The notes under the pieces were generated by a model. The model had not been told where the DNA came from, did not search any database, and saw only the letters and a list, made by a program, of their open reading frames with translations. A program made the position numbers and the translations under genes. A stretch of DNA of 64,000 nucleotides, taken from NCBI GenBank assembly GCA_007858575.1, contig CP042279.1:620001-684000 (forward strand), in the 5' to 3' direction. This document shows positions 1 through 9,071 of this stretch, piece after piece. Position 1 is the stretch's first letter, and each line of letters opens with the position of its first letter. This stretch comes from Streptomyces sp. WAC08241 (GTDB lineage Bacteria > Actinomycetota > Actinomycetes > Streptomycetales > Streptomycetaceae).

Positions 1-1
1 C

Positions 2-360
2 GCCGCCGCCACCGGCAGGCAGAAGGTCTTCACGGTCGACTGCCACGGCAACGGGCAGGGCGGACGGCCGGGCAACGGGCCGAACAACAACGCCGGCCAC
101 AACAACTCCGGCGCCAACGACAACTGGTCCGGCAACAACAACGGCGGCAACAACACCGCCAACAACAACTGGTCCGGCAGCGGCCAGGGTCGTCGCCGCA
201 GGGCGCGGTGGGCGCGGGCGGCGGCGGCAGCGTGGAGCTCGCCGCGGCCGAGGACTCCTCCGCGTTCGGCGTCGGGGCGGCCGTCGCCGCCGGTCTCGCC
301 GGCACGGCCGGACTGGTCATGATCCGCCGCTCGCGCCGCCGCAACGATGGCGCCGCGTAG
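2..360 (+). CDS. C-terminal part of an Asn/Gly-rich cell-surface protein (5' end outside window)
   Basis: Only the 3' end lies in the window. Frame 2 gives an Asn/Gly-rich stretch with repeated NNWSG motifs. After a one-base loss near 190 the frame continues into a Ser/Gly linker, one membrane-spanning helix (GVGAAVAAGLAGTAGLVMI) and a basic RRSRRR tail ending at TAG 358-360. Signal-anchor plus positive tail is the layout of sortase substrates, and the next gene is a sortase overlapping by 14 bp. However, no LPXTG or LAXTG motif is visible before the helix, so covalent anchoring is inference. Function unknown. Confidence 0.6.
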   Translation, partial: RRHRQAEGLHGRLPRQRAGRTAGQRAEQQRRPQQLRRQRQLVRQQQRRQQHRQQQLVRQRPGSSPQGAVGAGGGGSVELAAAEDSSAFGVGAAVAAGLAGTAGLVMIRRSRRRNDGAA

Positions 361-1148
361 GTCCCGCATCACGCGCAGGCGGCGGCGTCTGTTCCGGCTC
401 GCCAGGACCGTGACGGTGGTCGTGGTCCTGGTGGTCGGGGCTTCTGGTGGGCGGGTGGCGAGGAGCCCGCCGCCCCGTCCCTCGCCTCGCCCCGGCGGCC
501 GGAGCCCCGGCCGCCCTGGACCACAAGGCGAAGCCCGAGGCCCCGCCGGAGCGCACGCCTCCCTCGGAGAGCGCCCCTCTCCGAAGGGCGGGCCCTCCCG
601 AAGGCCGCCCCCTCGAAGGCCGCGCCCGCGCCGAAGGCCGCACCCCGGGCGAAGGACACGTCCCCGCAGGCCCCCGCGTCGCTTCCCCGCTCGCGTCCCA
701 CCACCGTCGCCGTCCCGGCCATCACCATCGAGGCGCCCGTGACCGACCTCGGCCTCGACGCCGAGGGACGGCTCGCCGCCCCGCCGGTCGACAACCCCAG
801 GATCGTCGGCTGGTACGCCAAGGGCCCACGCCGGGCGAGCGCGGGACCGCCGTCGTCGTCGGTCACCGCGACACCCGCACCGGACCCGCGGTCTTCCTCA
901 ACCTCGGCGTGCTCAACCCGGGCAACACCGTCCGGGTCGCCCGCGCCGACGGCAAGGTCGCCGTCTTCACGGTCGACCGCGTCAAGACGTACGCCAAGGA
1001 CGACTTCCCCGACAAGGAGGTGTACGGCGCCACCGGGCGGCCCGAACTGCGGCTGCTCACCTGCGGCGGAGCCTTCGACCGCAAGACGGGGTACGACGCC
1101 AACATCGTCGTCTTCGCCCACCTCACCGACATCGCCCAGAAGATCTGA
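347..1148 (+). CDS. class F sortase (frameshifted)
   Basis: Cysteine transpeptidase that would act outside the membrane. The start at 347 gives an Arg-rich N-terminus and one hydrophobic segment, then an Ala/Pro/Lys linker. The catalytic domain carries the His motif VVVGHRDT, the core VFTVDRVKTYAKDDFP, and the active-site Cys in LLTCGG. The TCGG form and the PxxFP/VYG elements are typical of actinobacterial class F sortases. The reading frame changes at least three times (about 440, 590 and 826), each repaired by one extra C or G. It overlaps the end of the surface-protein gene, so the two probably form a unit. Substrate unknown. Confidence 0.8.
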
Positions 1149-1341
1149 CGCCCCGGATCCCAGGCGCTCCGTCGGCCCCTCCCGCCGCGCCCGGCGGGCC
1201 GCGCCACCGGCGCGCGCCCGCCGGGCGCGGCGGCACGTCCGAACGGCCCCTCGTCGGGCGGCAAGGCGGAACGGCCCGGTTCCGGCCCTCCCCGTCTGTC
1301 CGGTCCCGCCATGGACGGCACCGGGCCCGGAGCGGCACGAT

Positions 1342-1464
1342 CGACTCCGTACCGAAACCCGGGACCGACTCCGTACCGGAACCCGGGACCGACCCCGTAA
1401 CCGGAACCCGGGACCGACCCCGTAACCGGAACCCCGGACCGGCTCCGTAACCGGAACCCCGGAC
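1342..1464. repeat. five tandem copies of a 24-25 bp unit
   Basis: Copies run 1342-1365, 1366-1389, 1390-1414, 1415-1439 and 1440-1464. Each has the form CGACtCCGTaACCGGAACC followed by CGGGAC. The first two copies are 24 bp (CCGTACC), the later three 25 bp (CCGTAACC). The unit length is not a multiple of three throughout and no gene covers it. Confidence 0.85.
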
Positions 1465-1500
1465 TGAGACCCGGGCACGCCCCGCCACCCTGGCGCCGGA

Positions 1501-1519
1501 AAACTAACGGCGCTAGTTT
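1501..1519. promoter_or_regulatory. 19-bp palindromic operator candidate upstream of aldehyde dehydrogenase
   Basis: AAACTAACGGCGCTAGTTT has 6-bp perfect arms (AAACTA/TAGTTT) and lies about 40 bp before the aldehyde dehydrogenase start. Size and placement suit a TetR-type repressor. The cognate regulator is not adjacent; a GAAAACTA half-site recurs in the 28.2 kb TetR/acyl-CoA dehydrogenase intergenic region. Confidence 0.5.
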
Positions 1520-1559
1520 GGGTGGGCGACGAACCCGTCGGTAACGTGAGGAGACAGGG

Positions 1560-2945
1560 ATGAAGGCGCACGACGCGATGTACATCGGCGGGGAGTGGCG
1601 CCCCGCCTCCACGGAGACCATCGCCGTGGTCAACCCGGCGGACGAGCAGGTCATCGGTCACGTCCCGGCCGGCACCGCCGAGGACGTCGACGCCGCCGTA
1701 CGCGCCGCCCGCGCCGCGCTGCCCGCCTGGGCCGCCACCCCGCCCGCCGAGCGCTCCGCCCGCATCGCCGCCCTGCGCGACGCGCTCGCCGCCCGCGCGG
1801 AGGAGATCGCCGCCACCGTCACCGCCGAGCTCGGCGCCCCGCCGCAGCTCGCCGCCGCCGTCCACGCCGGACTGCCGATCGCCGTCGCCGGCACGTACGC
1901 CGAACTTGCCGCCACCCACCCCTTCGAGGAGAAGGTCGGCAACTCCACCGTCTACGCCGAGCCGGTCGGCGTCGTCGCCGCGATCACCCCTGGAACTACC
2001 CGCTCCACCAGATCGTCGCCAAGGTCGCCCCGGCCCTCGCCGCCGGCTGCACCACCGTCCTCAAGCCCGCCGAGGACACCCCGCTCACCGCGCAGCTCTT
2101 CGCCGAGGCCGTCCACGAGGCGGGCCTGCCCGCCGGCGTCTTCAACCTGGTCACCGGCTCGGCCCGGTCGCCGGCCAGGCGCTCGCCGAGCACCCGGACG
2201 TCGACCTCGTCTCCTTCACCGGCTCCACCGCCGTCGGCCGCCGCATCGAGCGCCCTCGCGGGCGGCGCGGTCAAGCGGGTCGCCCTCGAACTCGGCGGCA
2301 AGTCCGCCAACGTCATCCTGCCGAGCGCCGACCTGCCCAGGGCCGTCGCCGTCGGCGTCGCCAACGTCATGTCCAACTCCGGCCAGACGTGCAGCGCCTG
2401 GACCCGCATGCTGATCCCCGCCGACCGGTACGAGGAGGCCGTGGCGCTCGCCGCCGAGGCCGTCGCCAAGTACGTCCCCGGCGAGCGCGTCGGCCCGCTG
2501 GTCAACGCCAAGCAGCAGGAGCGCGTCCGCGGCTACATCGAGAAGGGGATCGAGGAGGGCGCCCGGCTCGTCGCCGGCGGCCCCGAGGCCCCGCGCGAGA
2601 CCGGCTACTACGTCTCCCCGACCGTCTTCGCCGACGTCACCCCGGACATGACCATCGCCCAGGAGGAGATCTTCGGACCGGTCGTCTCGCTCCTGCGGTA
2701 CGAGGACGAGGAGGAGGCCTCGCCCTCGCCAACGGCACCGTCTACGGCCTCGCCGGGGCCGTCTGGGGCGACCCCGGGGAGGCCGTCGCCTTCGCCCGCC
2801 GCATGGACACCGGCCAGGTCGACATCAACGGCGGCCGCTTCAACCCGCTGGCCCCTTCGGCGGCTACAAGCAGTCCGGCGTCGGCCGGGAGCTGGGCGCG
2901 CACGGCCTCGCCGAGTACCTCCAGACCAAGTCCCTCCAGTTCTGA
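1560..2945 (+). CDS. NAD(P)-dependent aldehyde dehydrogenase (frameshifted)
   Basis: Oxidises an aldehyde to the acid in the cytosol. The reconstructed protein is about 460 residues, normal for the ALDH superfamily. It has [17 protein letters not shown], the NAD-binding [12 protein letters not shown], the catalytic Glu in [10 protein letters not shown], the catalytic Cys in GQTCSAW, and EEIFGPV and [11 protein letters not shown] near the end. Frame changes at about 1990, 2165, 2250, 2720 and 2860 fit lost C or G residues; for example ATCACCCCTGG needs one more C. An alcohol dehydrogenase gene follows after 48 bp, so the pair probably takes an alcohol to an acid. Physiological substrate unknown. 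Confidence 0.85.
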
Positions 2946-2993
2946 GCCCGTTCGCCCCTTTCCCGCAGTCCCGAGCCCCGAGGAGCACCGCAC

Positions 2994-4079
2994 GTGAGCC
3001 CGATCCGCGCCGCCGTCCTGCCCGCCGTCGGCGCTCCGCTGGAGATGACCGACATCGAGCTCCGGAGCCCGGCCCCGGCCAGGTCCGGGTCCGCCTCGCC
3101 GCCGCCGGGGTGTGCCACTCCGACCTCTCCCTCTCCAACGGCACCATGCGCGTACCGGTCCCGGCCGTCCTCGGCCACGAGGGCTCCGGCACCGTCGTCT
3201 CCGTCGGCGAGGGCGTCGCGCACGTCGCCCCCGGCGACGAGGTCGTCCTCAACTGGGCGCCCTCCTGCGGCAGTTGTCACCCCTGCTCGCTCGGCGAGGT
3301 CTGGCTCTGCGCCGACGCCCTGACCGGCGCGGCCAATGTCCACGCCCGCACCCTGGACGGCACCGAGCTCCACCCCGGCCTCAACGTCGCCGCCTTCGCG
3401 GAGGAGACGGTCGTCCCCGCCCGCTGCGTCCTGCCCGTGCCCGACGGCGTCCCGCTCGCCGACGCCGCCCTGCTTGGCTGCGCCGTCCTCACCGGCTGGG
3501 GCGCGGTCCACCACTCCGCCCGGGTCCGGGAGGGCGAGACCGTCGCGGTGTACGGCGTCGGCGGCGTCGGCCTCGCCGCGCTCCAGGCCGCCCGGATCGC
3601 GGGCGCCTCGACGATCGTCGCCGTGGACGTCTCCCCGGAGAAGGAGGCCTCGCGAGGGCGGCCGGGGCCACCGCGTACGTCGTCGCCTCCGACACCACGG
3701 CGAAGGACGTCAGGAGGCTGACCGGCGGGCAGGGCGTCGACGTGGCCGTGGAGTGCGTGGGCCGCGCCGTCACCATCCGCACCGCCTGGGAGTCCACCCG
3801 GCGCGGCGGCCGGACCACGGTCGTCGGCATCGGCGGCAAGGACCAGCAGGTCACGTTCAACGCCCTGGAGATCTTCCACTGGGGCCGCACCCTGGCCGGC
3901 TGCGTCTACGGCACTCGAACCCGGCCGAGGACCTGCCGGTCCTCGCCGGGCACATCCGGGCCGGACGGTTCGACCTGGGGTCCCTCGTCACCGAGCGGAT
4001 CACCCTGGACGGCATCCCCGGCGCCTTCGACACCATGCTCGCGGGCAAGGGCGGCCGGGCCCTGGTCGTCTTCCCCTGA
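2994..4079 (+). CDS. zinc-dependent alcohol dehydrogenase, medium-chain family (frameshifted)
   Basis: GTG start at 2994. Motifs in order: GVCHSDLS (catalytic zinc Cys), [15 protein letters not shown], a structural zinc cluster CGSCHPC followed by a further Cys in LCAD, the Rossmann motif [11 protein letters not shown], and the NAD-specific Asp in IVAVDVS. Length about 361 residues. Frame changes at about 3077, 3650 and 3915 are all of the -1 type. It follows the aldehyde dehydrogenase and is likely cotranscribed. It resembles the long-chain zinc ADHs related to mycothiol/glutathione-dependent enzymes, but the true mycothiol enzyme of this window is at 54566, so this is probably an alcohol or aryl-alcohol dehydrogenase. 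Confidence 0.85.
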
Positions 4080-4097
4080 GACCCGTACGGCCCCCGG

Positions 4098-5016
4098 TCA
4101 CAGATCGAGGGGGAGGCGTGGGGCGCGCGAGCGGCCCACGCAGATCATCATCGAGGCCCCGGCCGCCCTCTCCTCCTCGCCGAGGACGGAGTCGTGGTGC
4201 TCGGGCGTCCCCGCGAGCACCTTCGTCTCGCAGGTGCCGCACCAGCCCTCCTCGCAGGAGTACGCCACGCCCGGCACCGCCTCCCGCACCGCGTCGAGCA
4301 GGCTCCGCCCCGGCTCCACCCGGACCGTCCGGCCGCTCCGGCGCAGCTCCACCTCGAAACCGCCTCCCGGGTCCGCCACCGGGACGACCGCCGCCGCCCC
4401 GAACCGCTCCGTGTGCAGCGGCCCTCCCAGCGCTCCTCCACCGCCCGCAGCAGCCCCTCCGGACCGCAGCAGTAGACGGCCGTCGAGGGGGCAGCCCCCG
4501 AGGGCGGCGTCCAGGTCGAGGAGCCCCTCCGTGTCCTGCGGCACCAGCGTCACCCCGGGCAGCCCCGCCAGCTCCTCGCGGTACGCCATCGACGCCAGGC
4601 TCCGGCCCCCGTAGAGCAGGGACCAGGAGCCCGGGGCAGGGAGCGGACCATCGGAAGGAGCGGGGTGATGCCGATGCCGCCCGCGACGAACAGGTACCGC
4701 TCGGCGGGCACCAGCGGGAAGCGGTTGAACGGCCCCCGCACCCCGAGGACCGTGCCCGGCCCCACGGAGGCGTGCACCTCCTCCGAACCGCCCCGGCCCG
4801 CCGGCTCCCGCAGCACCCCGAGCCGGTAGGCGCCCCGGTCGCCCGGGTCGCCGCACAGCGAGTAGTGCCGGACCGCCCCGGACGGCAGGGTGACCTCCAG
4901 GTGCGCGCCGGGTTCCCACGGGGCAGGTCGGCGCCCGCGGGGTCGGCGAGCAGGAGCCCCAGGACGCCCTCGGCCTCCCGGACGACCGACCGGACCGTCA
5001 ACTGGAACACGGACAT
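4098..5016 (-). CDS. PDR/VanB-type reductase: flavin and NAD domains with C-terminal [2Fe-2S] ferredoxin (frameshifted)
   Basis: Passes electrons from NAD(P)H through flavin and an iron-sulfur cluster to an oxygenase or ferredoxin. The N-terminal flavin domain has HYSLCGDPGD; the nucleotide domain has FVAGGIGITPLLPMV and, read in another frame, YCCGPEGLL. The C-terminal plant-type ferredoxin domain shows YSCEEGWCGTCETKVL with the fourth Cys in MMICVG. About 306 residues, as expected. Last gene of the minus-strand operon, 46 bp after the permease. Next to a Rieske ferredoxin and a diiron N-oxygenase, it is the obvious electron source for them (inference). Several -1 frame changes and one apparent two-base loss near 4475. 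Confidence 0.8.
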
Positions 5017-5062
5017 GCGACACCTCGCAGCAGAGGGGAGAGGGAAGGAGGGAGGTACGGGG

Positions 5063-6520
5063 TCAGCGCGCCGCGCCCGCCGGCGGCGGGAGGAGCGGCT
5101 CCGGCCACACCCGGCACAGCACCCCGTACAGCACCGCCGACACCGTGAAGGAGGCCGGCAGGCTCAGGTCCACGCCGCCGGTGAGGTCGGTCAGCGGGCC
5201 CACGTACAAGGGGTTGTTGACCCACAGGATCCCGACGGCGGAGCCCGCCGCGAAGGCGGTGGCGGCGCGCGGGTTGACCCCGTGCGCGTACCAGTACCGC
5301 CCGCCCCCGCCCGTGGTGAACGAGCGCAGCGCCTCCGCGTCGTACCGGCCGCGGTGGAGCCCGTAGCCGACGAAGAGCACGGCCGCCCACGGCGCGACGA
5401 CGGTGAGCAGCAGCGTCACGAACGCCGACATCGCGTTCATGGCGTCGTACACCACCGCCCCCAGGTACAGCACGGCCCCGGCGAGCAGCGCGACCACCGT
5501 GGTCACCGCCGCCCGGGAGGAGCGCCAGAACACCGAGTTGGCGGAGAGCCCCGCCGCGTACAGGCAGAGGCCGGCCTGCGGCAGGGTGCCCGCGAAGCCG
5601 AAGAGCACCACCGCCACCGCGAACCAGTCGGGCACCGCGTCGGTCAGGCCCTGGAGCCACGGCTCGTCGGGCACCGGGAAGAGGGTCGTCACGTACGCGC
5701 CGGTGAGCAGCGCGGCGAGACTGCTGAGGAACATGGACGTGCCGCTCGCCCGGGCCACCCGCCCCGGCCGGACGGAGGCCGGCATGAAGCGGGTGTAGTC
5801 GCCCTGGAAGGTGGCGTAGGACAGCGGCACGGTCGCGGAGGCGGTCGCCGCCAGCAGCCAGGTGTGCAGGACGCCGTCCAGGGCGAGCGGACTGCCGCCG
5901 TACCCCGGGTCGAAGTCCGGGGCGAGGACGAGGACGGTGCCGAGCAGGACCGCCCCGCCGGTGACGGCGGTGATCCGGTACGTGCGGACGAGGGTCTCGT
6001 GGCCGCGCACGGCCACCAGCGCGACCGCCGCCGCCGTCACGGACATCGCGACGGTCAGCGCCCCCGGACCCGTCGGGGTCGAGAGCAGCCGGTGCCCCGC
6101 CACCATGACGGCGGTGCCGCCGGTCCACACGGCGATGGCGAAGAAGCCGAGCGCGGTCACCGCCGTGAGGACGTTGCCGACGACCCTGCCCCGGACCCCG
6201 AAGTGGGCTCCGCTGGAGACGGGGTCGTTGGTGCCGGTGCGGACGCCGAACCGGGCCAGCGGCGCGAGCAGGACCGTGCCGACGGCGACGCCCACCGCGA
6301 TGGCGCTCGCCGAGGCCCACCAGCCGAGGCCGAAGACCACGGGCAGCGCGCCGAGCACGACCGTGCCGAACGAGAACTGCGCGGACGGCCAGATCCAGCC
6401 GAAGTCGGCCGGGGACGAGGTGCGTTCGGCGTCGGGCACGGGCGCGACGCCGTCGTGCCTGGCCGTGGCCGCACGGGGCGGCGTCGCGGTGGACGCCGCC
6501 CCGGTCGGTGTGGTGGTCAC
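5063..6520 (-). CDS. NCS1-family permease (cytosine/purine/hydantoin type)
   Basis: Membrane transporter of about 485 residues, read in one intact frame from GTG 6520, which overlaps the stop of the Rieske gene (GTGA). It shows FGWIWPSAQFSFGTVVLGAL at the first helix, a family position for NCS1 permeases, then about twelve hydrophobic segments including GFFAIAVWTGGTAVMVAG and TFQGDYTRFMP. NCS1 proteins move small nitrogen heterocycles such as cytosine, allantoin and hydantoins with Na+ or H+. In this operon a natural role is transport of 2-aminoimidazole or 2-nitroimidazole across the membrane; that is inference from position and substrate shape. Confidence 0.85.
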   Translation of the reverse strand: MTTTPTGAASTATPPRAATARHDGVAPVPDAERTSSPADFGWIWPSAQFSFGTVVLGALPVVFGLGWWASASAIAVGVAVGTVLLAPLARFGVRTGTNDPVSSGAHFGVRGRVVGNVLTAVTALGFFAIAVWTGGTAVMVAGHRLLSTPTGPGALTVAMSVTAAAVALVAVRGHETLVRTYRITAVTGGAVLLGTVLVLAPDFDPGYGGSPLALDGVLHTWLLAATASATVPLSYATFQGDYTRFMPASVRPGRVARASGTSMFLSSLAALLTGAYVTTLFPVPDEPWLQGLTDAVPDWFAVAVVLFGFAGTLPQAGLCLYAAGLSANSVFWRSSRAAVTTVVALLAGAVLYLGAVVYDAMNAMSAFVTLLLTVVAPWAAVLFVGYGLHRGRYDAEALRSFTTGGGGRYWYAHGVNPRAATAFAAGSAVGILWVNNPLYVGPLTDLTGGVDLSLPASFTVSAVLYGVLCRVWPEPLLPPPAGAAR

Positions 6521-6832
6521 GGGGCGCCTCCGGGAGAGGGGTCGGGAGCGGTGACGTCCTGGCCGGGCAGGACGTCGACCACCCGGAGGGCGGCGCACGC
6601 CGCCCCCGAGAGGCGCCCCGCTGGTCAGGTCGAAGGTCGTGTGGTGCAGGGGGCAGGTGATGCGCAGCCTGTCCCCGTCGACCCTGCCGTACTTGAGCCG
6701 GCCCCCGCGGTGGGGGCAGACGGCGGCCGCGAGGACCTTCCGGCCGCCGGCCTCGACCAGGACCAGGTCCTCGGTCACCTGGCGGACGACCGGCTCGTCG
6801 TCCCGCCGCCGTCCGACGGGCACGGCCGTCAT
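6517..6832 (-). CDS. Rieske [2Fe-2S] ferredoxin (frameshifted)
   Basis: Small electron carrier of about 105 residues. The cluster ligands are Cys39-Pro-His41 (CPHRGG) and Cys60-Pro-Leu-His63 (CPLHHTTFDL), the canonical C-x-H...C-x2-H pair. One frame change near 6610 restores a C-terminus ending SPGGAP before TGA at 6517-6519. It overlaps the diiron-enzyme gene by ATGA and the permease by GTGA, so translation is probably coupled. Likely partner of the diiron N-oxygenase just upstream, receiving electrons from the reductase at 4098. It would correspond to the small ferredoxin of roh clusters; I am not certain of the published letter for it. Confidence 0.85.
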
Positions 6833-7698
6833 GCGACGGTCTCCCGCGCCCGCGCCACGGCCGCCTCCGTGGCCGTGCCGACGATGTCGGAGGCCAGCCG
6901 CACGCCCGCCCAGATCTTCGCGAGGTCCGGCTCGTCGAGCGCGCGGATCGCCGTCCGCATGTGACCGCTGTGGTACGCGTCGATGTAGAGGTGCTCGGTG
7001 TAGTAGGCGTCGTTCCTGATCCCGAGCCGCCGGGCCGCCCGCGCGAAGCTCTGGAAGGCGTACAGGACGCTGGTCTCGAAGTAGGCGTACGCGCCCAGGA
7101 AGTACTGGGGCGAGGACGCCCGGCTCGCCAGCCAGTGGAACATGTTGACGTACGCGTAGCACTCGGGGACCGTCTCGTCGAGGTAGTCCTCCAGGCGCAG
7201 GCTCAGGCCGAGTTCGGTCAGCAGGTCCCGGTAGAGCTGGGAGTGCGCCTTCTCCTCGTTGCCGCAGCCGAGTTCGTCGATGAGGACCCGGAAGACCGCC
7301 ATCGCCGAGCGGTACGGCAGCCGGGGCACGACCGGCAGCAGGGACTCGGACTCGGTGAGCCCGTCGAGGGCGAACTGCCGCACCACCGTCGTGAACTGCT
7401 CCCGGGTGGCGTGCTCGGCGAGGAAGGTGGCGCTCTCGGGGAGCGCGGCCTCCTCCTCGGCGAGGAAGTCCTTGAGCGCGCCGAGGAGTTCGCCGGCCGA
7501 GCCGAACCGGGGCGCGGACGCCTCGTAGGCCCGTGCCTTGGGCAGGATCCACCGCTCCTCGATCGCGGTCATCGACCCGTAGTCCCCGAGGCTGGGCACC
7601 CGCCGGTAGAGGGCGTGCAGGTCGCGCTGGGCGGTCGCGGCCGGGGCCGTGACCGAGTGCGCGGCCACGGGGGCGGAGGCGGAGGGGAGGCCGCTCAT
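6829..7698 (-). CDS. rohS: heme-oxygenase-like diiron N-oxygenase (RohS-like, 2-aminoimidazole to 2-nitroimidazole)
   Basis: A 289-residue protein in one open frame. It has the pattern of heme-oxygenase-like diiron oxidases (HDO): an acidic helix around TESE (about 115-118), GNEEKAHSQLY (Glu148/149, His152), FETSVLY (Glu208) and EHLYIDAYHSGHM (Glu235, Asp240, His243, His246). Known HDOs include SznF, BesC and RohS; RohS oxidises the amine of 2-aminoimidazole to a nitro group in azomycin biosynthesis. The assignment to RohS rests on the neighbours: RohP-like, DapA-like and Rieske genes in the same order. Both ends overlap neighbours by ATGA, so expression is coupled. Confidence 0.8.
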   Translation of the reverse strand: MSGLPSASAPVAAHSVTAPAATAQRDLHALYRRVPSLGDYGSMTAIEERWILPKARAYEASAPRFGSAGELLGALKDFLAEEEAALPESATFLAEHATREQFTTVVRQFALDGLTESESLLPVVPRLPYRSAMAVFRVLIDELGCGNEEKAHSQLYRDLLTELGLSLRLEDYLDETVPECYAYVNMFHWLASRASSPQYFLGAYAYFETSVLYAFQSFARAARRLGIRNDAYYTEHLYIDAYHSGHMRTAIRALDEPDLAKIWAGVRLASDIVGTATEAAVARARETVA

Positions 7699-8497
7699 GC
7701 CGCCGTCGCCTCCTCGTGGGTGGTGGGCGAGGAGATCACGCCGCGCTCGTGCAGCTCCTTCTTGACCCAGCGGTACCAGTCGTCGCGGAAGACGCCGTAC
7801 CGCTCGCAGACGGCGTTGAGCTCCGCCTGGCGCTCCGGGGTGGGGTCGACCAGCATCGCGTTGCACAGGGCGGGTTCGAGGTTGGCCAGCGGGCCGATGA
7901 AGCCGTCGACGCCGCGGACGTCGGCGAGGAGGTTCTCCCAGCCCTCGAAGACCGGGATGCCGGTGCCGGCGTCGGCCGTCTTCCGGGTGAAGGCGGCGTC
8001 GCCGCTGGACTCCTTGATGCCGACGATCCCGGGGATCTCGCAGATCCGCAGCAGGGTGTCGAACTCGATGCGGTTGCCCGACAGCGCCTCCTCGTTGTAG
8101 AGGAAGACCGGTATGTCGAGGGCGGCGCGGATGGCCCGGTAGTGGTCGACGATCCCGTCCTGCGTCACGTCGGCGCCGAACGGGGTGGTGACCACGACGG
8201 CGTCGACGCCGAGCTCGACGGCGGTGCGGGCCCGGTCGATCACCGAGGCGGTGTCGGGGAGCTGGATGCCGGCGAGGACGGGCAGCCCGCCGGCGTGTCT
8301 CACGGTGTACGCGACGACGTCCCGCCACTGCCGGGCGTCGAGCTTCCAGCCCTCGCCGGAGGTCAGGGCCGGCATGAGGCCGGTGACCTCGGCGCGGACG
8401 TGGTCCACGAGGCGGGCGACGCTCCGCTCGTCGACGGTGCCGTGCTCGTCGAGGGGGTGATCAGCGGGACGATCGTCCCGGAGTAGGTGCCAGACAT
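7695..8497 (-). CDS. rohR: DapA/NAL-family lyase (RohR-like retro-aldolase; one frameshift)
   Basis: TIM-barrel pyruvate-dependent aldolase, about 267 residues. From ATG 8497 it begins MSGTYSGTIVPLITP, needs one base near 8455, then continues DEHGTVDERSVARLV. The family signatures are the Schiff-base Lys in GIVGIKESSGD and the Tyr of PVFLYNE. DapA itself makes lysine precursors, but here the gene lies between a PLP arginine-oxidase homologue and a diiron oxygenase. In the known roh pathway a lyase of this type cleaves 4-hydroxy-2-ketoarginine to guanidinoacetaldehyde and pyruvate. I therefore call it RohR-like. It overlaps the next gene by ATGA. Confidence 0.8.
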
Positions 8498-8520
8498 GGA
8501 GGGGCCTTTCCGGGGTCCGT

Positions 8521-9071
8521 TCAGAGGGTGTCGGAGGGGACCGTCAGCACCAGCGACCGCCGGTAGAGGTCCTCCAGGTACGCGGGGAACGCCGGCTCCC
8601 CGCCGGGGTCCCCGCCGGGGAGGGGCGCCGCCGGCGCGGCCGGGACGAGCGGTGCGACGGGCAGGCCGGGCGTCCGCAGCAGCCGGGGCTCGCCGTGTGC
8701 AGGACGCCCCCGCGGTGGGCGACCTGGGCGAGCAGCAGGCGCTCGTGGGCGGGCAGGCCGTCCAGCTCGGGCGCGGTGAAGGCCCGGCGGACGTCCGCCT
8801 CCTCGTAGCCGGTCCGCTCGACGGCGAGGTCGGTGTGGAGGACGTCCATGAAGGGGTAGTACTCGTCCTGCGTCTTCCGGTCGTACCCCCACACGAGGTC
8901 GTCGCAGCGGCCGACCTGCTCCCAGCTCATGACGACCCGTCCGGCCTTCCCGGCGGCGAGCCGGCCGATGAAGAAGGCCTTGGCGGCGCGCCGGACGGCG
9001 TCGTCCTCGCTGTGCATGCCCATGAAGAGGGCGGCGTCCACGAAGGTCACGGCGTCGGTGTCAGGCCGCAT
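8521..9071 (-). CDS. rohQ: PIN-like small protein, RohQ candidate (frameshifted)
   Basis: About 183 residues. The N-terminus [16 protein letters not shown] resembles the first strand and Asp of PIN-like folds. It is followed by [31 protein letters not shown] and [12 protein letters not shown], and after one frame change near 8695 by [15 protein letters not shown]. The gene overlaps the aminotransferase-like gene by 11 bp and precedes the lyase by 23 bp, the position of the cyclase/dehydratase (RohQ) between RohP and RohR in azomycin clusters. I recognise the family only as an uncharacterised actinobacterial one; the RohQ role, closing guanidinoacetaldehyde to 2-aminoimidazole, is inferred from gene order. 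Confidence 0.6.

Larger units (their letters stand above)
1149..1559 (+). other. intergenic region between sortase and aldehyde dehydrogenase genes
   Basis: No gene is supported here. The first half is GC-rich without recognisable signals. The second half holds five tandem 24-25 bp repeats (1342-1464), a 19-bp palindrome (1501-1519) and a GAGGAGA ribosome-binding site just before the ATG at 1560. Confidence 0.6.

Noticed and set aside
1560..4079. Aldehyde and alcohol dehydrogenases as pseudogenes
   Set aside because: All catalytic and cofactor motifs survive across the frame changes, which are nearly all -1 and shared by nearly every gene in the window.
4118..6964. A 948-codon open frame on the plus strand opposite the reductase and permease
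   Set aside because: Composition of a shadow frame; the minus strand holds clear, motif-bearing genes.
7695..8497. DapA-family gene as lysine biosynthesis dapA
   Set aside because: It is translationally coupled to a diiron oxygenase and follows an arginine-oxidase homologue; no other lysine genes are near.
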